Shown here: positions 1 through 6,400 of the stretch, piece after piece | How positions within the stretch are numbered: position 1 is the first letter of the stretch | Layout of the letters: each line of letters opens with the position of its first letter | Source of the DNA: Desulfobacterales bacterium | GTDB lineage: Bacteria; Desulfobacterota; Desulfobacteria; Desulfobacterales; JAHEIW01 | Direction: 5' to 3' | Length of the DNA: 12,039 bases | Assembly (NCBI GenBank): GCA_030145015.1 | Contig: JAQYWI010000167.1 | Coordinates: 1-12,039 of the forward strand | Made by a program: the position numbers and the translations under genes | Notes under the pieces: generated by a model | The model's input: the letters and a program-made list of their open reading frames with translations, nothing else | What the model was told of the DNA's origin: nothing | Database searches by the model: none

Positions 1-6
1 ACACTA

Positions 7-113
7 CCGGGCGGTTGACTAAACCTTACCCGGGCAGGCCTGTGATCCTTGCGGATCACTCCTGCTCGACTGGCAACCATTGCCAGGTTACCCCCAGCTT
101 TATAGCTTCCTGG
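7..113 (-). ncRNA. Putative structured RNA or 3' leader downstream of the nifS-like gene
   Basis: Read on the minus strand, directly after the nifS-like stop codon, this stretch has consecutive hairpins. CTGGCAA/TTGCCAG (70-76 with 80-86) closes a 3-nt loop. GTGATCC/GGATCAC (42-48 with 53-59) closes a GCAA tetraloop of the GNRA type and is extended by GCAGG/CCTGC (34-38 with 61-65) across an asymmetric internal loop. CCGGG/CCCGG (7-11 with 29-33) encloses GGTT/AACC (13-16 with 22-25). CCAGG/CCTGG (83-87 with 109-113) is a competing pairing that excludes the first hairpin. No hairpin has a U-tract, so this is not a simple terminator. I do not recognise a known RNA family: tRNA, SRP RNA, RNase P and the common riboswitch cores do not fit. 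It could be a non-coding RNA, the leader of a gene off the left edge, or a processed operon tail. The element may continue beyond position 1. Confidence 0.35.
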
Positions 114-1286
114 CTAATCCGGCGTTTTTTGATAAAGCGGCGAAATATCGCGCAGGGTCGTGACCACATTTTTTAATGCTTTCAAAAATGCGTTGATATC
201 CTCCTTCGAATTATCAATCCCGAATGAGATAACCAAAGTGCCCTGGGCGTCGGCATGGCTGAGTCCCAAAGACAGCAGCACATGCGATGCTCGCAGGGAA
301 CCCGTTGCGCATGCCGAACGCGTCGATACCGCAATATTTTCATCATCTAACATCAACATGACACTTTCGCCTTCGATGTACTTGACCGAAATTGACACCA
401 GGTTCGGCAAACTATACTCCGGATGGGTATTAATGATGTATTCGTCGATCATAAGGGGCAATTCATTTAACAACTGATCCTTTAATGCCTTGAGGTGCAT
501 CAGCCGCTTGTCCATGTGCCTCAGCGCAAGCTCGGCGGCCTTGCCTGTTCCGATAATTCCCACCAGATTTTCAGCGCCGGCGCGTTTGTTGTTCTCTTGA
601 ACGCCCCCATCCAGCAGGGGAAAAATCCGGGTCCCGCGGCGAATAAACAATCCCCCGACGCCTGCGGGTCCATAAAAAGTGTTGGCCGCAAAACTGAGCA
701 AATCCACACCCAGCTGTTGAACATCCATGGGAACCACCCCCACCGAATCAACGGCATCGGAGTGAAAAATAACTTTCTTTTCACGTGTGATCTTCCCGAT
801 TTCCGCAAGGGGCTGTATGGTTCCGGTTTCGTTATTGCTGTGCATAATGGATACCAGAATGGTATCCTTGGTGATGGCTTGGGCAACATCTTGCGGATTG
901 ACCCGCCCGCTGGCGTCGACCTGAAGGGAGGTTACCGCAAATCCGTCCGACTTCAGGCGCCTTAAACTTCGAATAACCGCATTGTGCTCGATATTGGAGG
1001 TAACAATATGCTTGCCCTTATCCTCGTTGGCCAGGGCCACACCTTTGATGGCATGATTGACGGATTCCGTCCCTCCGGAAGTGAAGACAATTTCTTTGGG
1101 AGTTTTGCAGTTCAGCAGATCCGCCATTGACTTACGGGCCGTTTGTAACGCCGCGGCAGCTTCCTCACCGGATTTATGTTGGCTGGAAGGGTTGTGATAG
1201 TCTTTTTCAATAGCCGCAATCATCACCTCTTTGACTTCGGGTAATACGGGTTTTGCTGAGATATGGTCCAAGTTAATAACCTTCAT
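114..1286 (-). CDS. NifS/IscS-like class V aminotransferase-fold protein lacking the PLP lysine
   Basis: The 390-residue protein aligns end to end with cysteine desulfurases, which normally take sulfur from cysteine with PLP for Fe-S cluster building. Visible family signatures are TSGGTES near 69-75, EHNAV at 100-104 (the PLP-stacking His101), HSDAV at 175-179 with Asp177, YGPAGVGG at 205-212, and SAC with Cys326 at the mobile-loop position. Several catalytic positions differ. The usual S-x-HK is SFAANT, so Asn202 and Thr203 stand where His-Lys belong. The Gln of the HxDAxQ motif is Asp180. The usual LRFSLGR is LVISFGI, with Val352 in place of the carboxylate-binding Arg. The N-terminal ATTP motif is SAKP. 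It starts at ATG with AGGAG upstream, 26 bp after the nifU-like stop, so it is probably co-transcribed with that scaffold. Membership of the fold is certain, but desulfurase activity is doubtful: it may be a divergent enzyme using another residue or a non-catalytic partner. Confidence 0.93.
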   Translation of the reverse strand: MKVINLDHISAKPVLPEVKEVMIAAIEKDYHNPSSQHKSGEEAAAALQTARKSMADLLNCKTPKEIVFTSGGTESVNHAIKGVALANEDKGKHIVTSNIEHNAVIRSLRRLKSDGFAVTSLQVDASGRVNPQDVAQAITKDTILVSIMHSNNETGTIQPLAEIGKITREKKVIFHSDAVDSVGVVPMDVQQLGVDLLSFAANTFYGPAGVGGLFIRRGTRIFPLLDGGVQENNKRAGAENLVGIIGTGKAAELALRHMDKRLMHLKALKDQLLNELPLMIDEYIINTHPEYSLPNLVSISVKYIEGESVMLMLDDENIAVSTRSACATGSLRASHVLLSLGLSHADAQGTLVISFGIDNSKEDINAFLKALKNVVTTLRDISPLYQKTPD

Positions 1287-1312
1287 AATTGCTTAAACTC
1301 CTGGACGGGGAT

Positions 1313-1825
1313 TTAATGTTCATCTTCAAGACTGGATTGGCAGGCATCGCAGAATGTAATCCCTTCTTGAATCTCGATATCACAGTAGGGACAATAACAT
1401 TTTTCGCCATGCGAATGTTCATGCTTTTGTTTGCGAATGGGTTCAGGACGGGTCACGCCGGCCAATTTATCCTCATAATTTTGGATTGCCAGCTGGAGCG
1501 CATCCGCTCCCAGGTTAGAGCAGTGCAGCTTATTTTTCGGCAAACCTTCCAATGCTTTGGCCACATCCTTATTGGTAAGCTGCTTCGCATCCGCCAGGCT
1601 TTTACCCTTGGCAATTTCGGTGATCATGCTGGATACGGCGATTGCAGAGCCGCATCCAAATGTCTGAAATTTGATATCCGCAATGTGTTCATCCGTTATT
1701 TTTAAATAGATGGTCATCATATCACCGCAAAGCGGATTACCCACTTCACCGACGCCATCGGCATCTTCGATCACCCCCACGTTGCGCGGATTGCGGAAGT
1801 GATCCATAACCGTTTTATTGTACAT
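1313..1825 (-). CDS. NifU/IscU-type Fe-S cluster scaffold with C-terminal zinc-ribbon-like tail
   Basis: Residues 1-125 are an IscU/NifU_N scaffold domain, on which Fe-S clusters are built before transfer to apoproteins in the cytoplasm. The three ligand cysteines are present: Cys33 in NPLCGD (with the conserved Asp35), Cys58 in FGCGSA and Cys102 in LHCSNL. The chaperone-recognition motif LPPVK of E. coli IscU reads LPKNK here, so HscA-type handling is not indicated. At 170 residues the protein is longer than a bare IscU (about 128). A His-rich linker (HEHSHGEK, 135-142) leads to CYCPYC at 143-148 and CDAC at 159-162, which looks like a zinc ribbon or small metal-binding module. It is not the Nfu domain of classical NifU. 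The start has a strong AAAGGAGG site just upstream. It is the first gene of an operon with the nifS-like gene. A role in general Fe-S assembly is more likely than nitrogen fixation, as no nif genes are seen. Confidence 0.94.
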   Translation of the reverse strand: MYNKTVMDHFRNPRNVGVIEDADGVGEVGNPLCGDMMTIYLKITDEHIADIKFQTFGCGSAIAVSSMITEIAKGKSLADAKQLTNKDVAKALEGLPKNKLHCSNLGADALQLAIQNYEDKLAGVTRPEPIRKQKHEHSHGEKCYCPYCDIEIQEGITFCDACQSSLEDEH

Positions 1826-1916
1826 ACCCGCTTCCTCCTTTATCTCGTTCTAATCACAAATCCGGACTATCAATTCATATCTAAATTCAATTTCCTGCTA
1901 AAGATAAGCTTCTGTG

Positions 1917-2058
1917 GAATATGAATATCGAACATCGAATCCGCCGCAGGCGGAAATTTCGAAGTATGGTATCGCTTCTCTCTGTCTTTTTATATTAAGA
2001 ATCAGACCAGAATACCTTACTTGGACATTCAGCATTCAATATTGGATATTCGATATTC
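1917..2058. repeat. Intergenic inverted-repeat element 1 (GAATATCGAA-type arms)
   Basis: The left arm (about 1917-1965) contains GAATATCGAACATCGAAT, a small CCGCC/GGCGG hairpin at 1941-1953 and TTCGAAGT. The right arm (about 2021-2058) reads back as GAATATCGAATATCC, with further ATTGAATGCTGAATGTCC-like units. The 10-mer GAATATCGAA at 1923-1932 is exactly complementary to 2049-2058. Between the arms lies TGGTATCGCTTC (1967-1978) followed by a T-rich stretch; this centre resembles that of element 2. It fills most of the 278-bp spacer between the alcohol dehydrogenase stop and the nifU-like start, and neither gene has another obvious terminator there. No protein is encoded. Confidence 0.7.
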
Positions 2059-2103
2059 GGCTTTAAAACAACTATACGACATGAAGCTCAAAAAATAGCA
2101 CAT

Positions 2104-3132
2104 TTAGCTGATTTTTAGTACTTTGGCACCCCGAATTTTTCTTTCCTTCAGTTCGACCAGTGCCCGGTTGGCGTCTTTAAGTTCAAATTCCTGCACTTCC
2201 GGCCTTATCTGAATTTCAGCGGCCAGCTGCAAGAACTCGCTGACATCCGTACGTGTAACGTTTGCAACACTTTTAATCTCTTTTTCAAGCCAAAGATGGT
2301 TCGGGTAATCCAGCGCTAATAAAGACTTTTTATCGCCTTCCTCCTTGCGAATCGCATTAATAACGAGTCTGCCCCCCGGTTTTAAACATGCCAGGGCCTT
2401 AACAATGGGCTGCCAGGCCGGCGTGGTATCAATGATCCCGTCCAGTTTTTCCGGAGATTCGGTACCGGTATCCCCCGCCCAGAAGGCACCCAGCTGGTGC
2501 GCGAAATCTCTTTCCTTTTCACTTCTGGCAAATACAAAAACTTTCGTATGCGGGTATTTGTGCCGAACCATCTGTAACACGAGATGAGCGGATGCACCAA
2601 AACCGGTTAATCCCAGGCGCTGATGATCTTCAATTCCGCTTAACCGCAGCGACCGATAGCCGATGGCACCGGCACACAAAAGGGGTGCCGCTTGCGAATC
2701 TGTGAAGACCTCAGGAATTTTATGGGCAAAATCCTCGACTACGGTCGTATATTCGGCATAACCGCCATGTACGTCCCGGCCGGTGGCCTTGAAGCCCTCA
2801 CATAAATTTTCGGAGCCGCTTGTGCAAAAATCGCATCGCCCGCAGGCAGAATGTATCCACGCAAGGCCAACCCGATCACCCTTTCTGAATTTTGTGGCCC
2901 CCGCAGCGCTTGTATCCACCCGGCCGACAACTTGATGCCCCAAAATAACCGGCAATTGAGGCGGCGGGGTACGGCCTTCAATTTCATCCAACTCGGTATG
3001 GCACACGCCACAGGAAGATACTTTTATCAAAATCTCGTTGTCCCGCGGAACAGGATCCGGCATATCCACCAGTTCCAATGGACTTTTATTTTCAGCGATA
3101 GCGCAGAGTTGCTTTAAAACCATTGCCTTCAT
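2104..3132 (-). CDS. Zinc-dependent medium-chain alcohol dehydrogenase
   Basis: This 342-residue MDR-family enzyme should interconvert alcohols and aldehydes with NAD(P)(H) in the cytoplasm. The GroES-like N-terminal domain has the catalytic zinc ligands Cys44 in CGVCHTEL, His66 in LGHQVVG and Cys153 in PLLCAG. The structural-zinc lobe is CGRCDFCTSGSENLC, with cysteines 97, 100, 103 and 111. The Rossmann motif is GFGASAH near 177-183. This pattern, notably PLLCAGAIGYR, GFGASAHL, the C-terminal SVANVTR and KIRGAKVL, matches the subgroup I know as CAD2-like or propanol-preferring ADHs, of about 330-345 residues. The residue after the ligand histidine, almost always Glu in this family, is Gln67. 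The start ATG is preceded by AAGGAG at about 11-nt spacing. It appears to be a single-gene unit, divergent from the AsmA-like gene. Substrate cannot be told from sequence. Confidence 0.93.
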   Translation of the reverse strand: MKAMVLKQLCAIAENKSPLELVDMPDPVPRDNEILIKVSSCGVCHTELDEIEGRTPPPQLPVILGHQVVGRVDTSAAGATKFRKGDRVGLAWIHSACGRCDFCTSGSENLCEGFKATGRDVHGGYAEYTTVVEDFAHKIPEVFTDSQAAPLLCAGAIGYRSLRLSGIEDHQRLGLTGFGASAHLVLQMVRHKYPHTKVFVFARSEKERDFAHQLGAFWAGDTGTESPEKLDGIIDTTPAWQPIVKALACLKPGGRLVINAIRKEEGDKKSLLALDYPNHLWLEKEIKSVANVTRTDVSEFLQLAAEIQIRPEVQEFELKDANRALVELKERKIRGAKVLKIS

Positions 3133-3161
3133 GGAAGTACCGGCTCCTTGAAAACGTACGT

Positions 3162-3190
3162 GAACCTATCTCAAAAATTGAGATAGGTTC
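3162..3190 (-). promoter_or_regulatory. Perfect 29-bp palindrome upstream of the alcohol dehydrogenase gene (probable operator)
   Basis: GAACCTATCTCAA (3162-3174) and TTGAGATAGGTTC (3178-3190) are exact reverse complements separated by AAA. The palindrome ends 30 bp before the alcohol dehydrogenase ATG. On the minus strand a weak -10-like TATACA (3192-3197) and a TTGCAG (3213-3218, 15-bp spacing) would place the transcription start inside it. That is the typical position of a repressor operator, though the RNA could equally form a 5' hairpin. It lacks a following T-run and no gene reads into it, which argues against a terminator. Confidence 0.55.
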
Positions 3191-3240
3191 TTGTATAATC
3201 TTTAGATAAATACTGCAATACCCATTCCCAATAGCTGCAC

Positions 3241-3298
3241 AGGACCGCTGGACGCCCCTCTAACCACCCTGAAGCGCCAGACAAGCAAGCGCGGTCCT
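3241..3298. repeat. Nested inverted repeat in the adh/asmA-like divergent spacer
   Basis: The outer arms AGGACCGC (3241-3248) and GCGGTCCT (3291-3298) are exact complements. Inside them TGG-A-CGC (3249-3255) pairs with GCGCCA (3274-3279), leaving a single bulged A. A competing pairing exists between CCCTCT (3256-3261) and AGAGGG (3302-3307). The spacer 3133-3453 contains no credible ORF. Apart from this structure it holds only the palindrome at 3162-3190 and the promoter at 3339-3367. Function is unknown; possibilities are a small RNA, an attenuator or a further regulatory site. Confidence 0.35.
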
Positions 3299-3338
3299 TT
3301 GAGAGGGAGTTTAACCGCTCTAAGGCCGCCGACCAAGG

Positions 3339-3367
3339 TTGACATTACACTTTAGCGGTCATAAGAT
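3339..3367 (+). promoter_or_regulatory. Sigma70-like promoter for the AsmA-like gene
   Basis: TTGACA (3339-3344) is a perfect -35 box. TAAGAT (3362-3367) lies 17 bp further on and matches four of six positions of the -10 consensus. Transcription would start near 3374 and leave a leader of about 80 nt before the ATG at 3454. It is the only strong promoter-like match in this spacer facing right. Confidence 0.65.
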
Positions 3368-3453
3368 CGTGCAGGATTAATACAAAATTACAGTCATTTA
3401 TAAATTGCACCAACCTGGCTTAATTCGTTTAAATAACAGCTGAAATTACCCCG

Positions 3454-6400
3454 ATGCGTAAACCTAGAAAAATACTTTTTGTACTTATTAGCCTATCCGG
3501 AATTTTTTTGTGCCTGTTGATTATCCTTGTGGTCGTCACGCCCAGATTGATTAACCTGGATATGGTAAAAGAAAAGATCAAAAATCAATACGCCAAAGAT
3601 ATCGGGGGTCAAATTGAATATCAGTATCTTAATTTGGCACTTTTCCCGCGTCCGCATGTGGTTATATCCGACGTTAATTTTACAACACCCGATAATGTGG
3701 ACGGCACCATAGAGTCCCTTAACGTTTATCCGAAAATCCTGCCGCTTTTCACCGGAAATCTTGAGATCGGAATGCTGCGGTCGCGCTCGCCGGAAATCAA
3801 TATTCGATTTCCGGAAACCTTACCGGAAACCCTAAATGATGAAAGTAGCGCGTTGGATTCCGTTTCATTTGAGACCCTTGGAGACCAACTGATTTCAGCC
3901 ATCCGCTCCTTGCGCTCATTCATAATACCCGCCGTTGTCTTGCGCATTCGTGACGGTCGCGTCCATTTCTTTGAAGGCAAAAACCGAATTTTGGGCCTTC
4001 AAAGCATAAACGGGAATGTAAAACAAGACGCAAGCCGGCTTGAATTTACCCTCAAATGTCAATCCAACTTCTGGGAGAGTATGGAGATTAAGGGCGCGTA
4101 TGCGGAGCCCGGTTTTAAAATTAACAGCCAGATTAAGCTAATCCAGTTACGACCCCATGCCGTAGTCGACTATTTTTTCCCCCAATCCGACCTGAAGATG
4201 ACAAATGCCCGGGCAAACCTAACGCTGGATTTACAAACGGATGGTCCCGAACATCTTCAGGCAAAAATAGACGGCTCCGCACCTTATTTATATTTACGTT
4301 TAGGAAATAAAGAGCTGAAGCTCACCGATACCCGCTTTCAAGGCGGATATCAGCTCAACAACAAAGCTCAAACCCTGTCACTTTCACAGCTCAATTTAAA
4401 GGACCCTCGCTTGACCCTATCGGGGCATCTGCACGCCGACCCTGCCCTGCCGAACGTCCAGCTTGAAATAGAAGGCCGCCGGATCGATGTGGAGACAACC
4501 CAGAGGATCGCTCTGGCATTAACCGAAAATGCCGGAATCGTTGCCGATGTTTATGAAATACTGCGAAGCGGTGAATTCCAGCGCATGACGCTGAAAGCCC
4601 ACGGACCTACCCTGGCCGACCTGGCCCGTGGAGATAATTATGTGATTCAGGGAAATATGGTCGGCGGGAATATTTTTATTCCAGACGGTCAATTAAATCT
4701 GGTGGATGTCACCGGTGATGCCAAAATTGTAAACGGAATCCTGGAAGGTGAAAATATTGAGGCGCGCATGGGAAATTCGTTTGCCAAAAAGGGAAAACTG
4801 GCAATAGCGCTCACCGGAGATACGGCGCCATTTCATATCGAAACGCTCATCCAGGCTGATCTGTCCGAACTTCCCGCTGTGCTTTTACGTTTGCTTGACG
4901 ATGATAAACTGAAAGAAGAGCTGGCCCTTTTTGATAAATTTGAGGGAAGCGCTGTCGGTATGCTGGTTCTTGGCGAAGATACGCAGGATATCAATGTCAG
5001 GGTGATGGCTTCCGACATCAAATTGGATGCCGCATACCAACGAATCCCCTTTCCGCTAAAAATTGATGGCGGCGGCCTGCATTTGGACGGCTCCCGCATC
5101 GCGTTGACAGATATAAATGCGGTGGTGGGAAAGTCCAGTTTGTCGCAGCTGTCCTCCAAATTTAAATGGGAAAAAGCGACATCTTTTGAAATGACGTCAA
5201 AATCGGCCAACATTGATTTAAGCCAATTATATACCTGGCTGTCGCAAGAAAAAGGGTTCAAGCATAACCTAAAAGATATAAGCGCGGTTAGCGGCAAGGT
5301 TTCTTTGCGCAACTTCGATTTAAGGGGACCGTTTTTAAAACCGAACCAATGGCGGATCAAATCCAATGGTAACATCCAAAAGCTTTCGATGAGTTCGGCA
5401 CTGTTGCCCGACAAATTAACGGTACCCAAAGGCCAATTTACCTGCAAAGGCGACCAGCTTTCCATAAAAGACGTGAATGCCAATGTTGGGAAATCTTCCA
5501 TTTCAGATCTTTCAGCCAACCTTAAATGGGGGCAGCTGGTGATGCTGACCGCAAGCTCGGCAAAAACCGCGGTTTTTTTGGATGAGGTTTATCCCTGGCT
5601 TCAATCCCATAAAGCGTTAAGGCACAGTCTAAAAGACATCCCTGCATTAACAGGAACCCTGGCTTTCCAAAAACTGGCATTTACGAGCCCGATTTCGGGA
5701 AAACCAAATAAAAATTTGAACCTCACCGGCACCATCGAAAAATGGCATATCAAATCGGTGAAATTTCCGACCGATATAGAGTTAACCGGCGGGGATCTGT
5801 TTTGGCGCGGCACGCGCATCGACCTGCAGGAAACCAGCGCCAGATTTGGAATGTCAACGATTAGCCGGCTATCTTTGGGCAAACAGTGGGGCAAGATTTC
5901 TCTATTTGAATTCAATGCCGATTCCGCAAATATCCAGATTGCAGAACTCTACCCCTGGCTGGTATCCTTTGAGACGCTGGATAAGATGTTCAAGGGTTTC
6001 ATTGCCACCCAGGGGAAATTGGCGCTCAGTGGATTGGATTACAAGGGGCCTGCGGGCCGCTCCAAGACCTGGCAGTTTCAACTGACCGGCGAATTAGAGG
6101 GTCTGGCTCTGGAATCAGATTATTTCAAAGCACCCATTCACATCAACGCTGCCAAATTTTCCGCTGCGGATACACCCGGTTTAGCGGGTGTTCACGGTCG
6201 TATCAACCTGGATACGACGCAATTGAGCTGGGAAGACAGTCAGATGATGCTGCAGGGCAAGGCATCTTTTTCTGAAGATGAATTATGGCTTGACCTGAAA
6301 CTGGCTGCTGATCGTTTAAACTGGGAACAGATTGACCAGATTACAGGCCTGGATAAGCAGCTGGGACCCGGGGAAGCCCATAAACTGCTGGGGAGTTTGA

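Noticed and set aside
1..113. Cobalamin riboswitch, SRP RNA, RNase P RNA or tRNA at the left edge
   Set aside because: Short similarities (for example GCAGGAG...CCTGCC) exist, but the diagnostic conserved cores are absent, so only an unnamed structured element is claimed.
495..965. 156-codon plus-strand open frame opposite the nifS-like gene
   Set aside because: It is antisense to conserved NifS motifs, and its translation resembles no protein family.
114..1286. Frameshift or pseudogene explaining the odd NifS active site
   Set aside because: The frame is intact over the full family length, surrounding motifs are conserved and substitutions are spread over several active-site positions, which fits a divergent subfamily better than decay.
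3162..3190. Terminator interpretation of the perfect palindrome
   Set aside because: No gene reads into it from either side, and neither strand has a proper T-run after the stem.
4833..5519. 228-codon minus-strand open frame inside the AsmA-like gene
   Set aside because: It lies wholly antisense to a well-supported gene, is rich in serine and has no recognisable motif or ribosome site.
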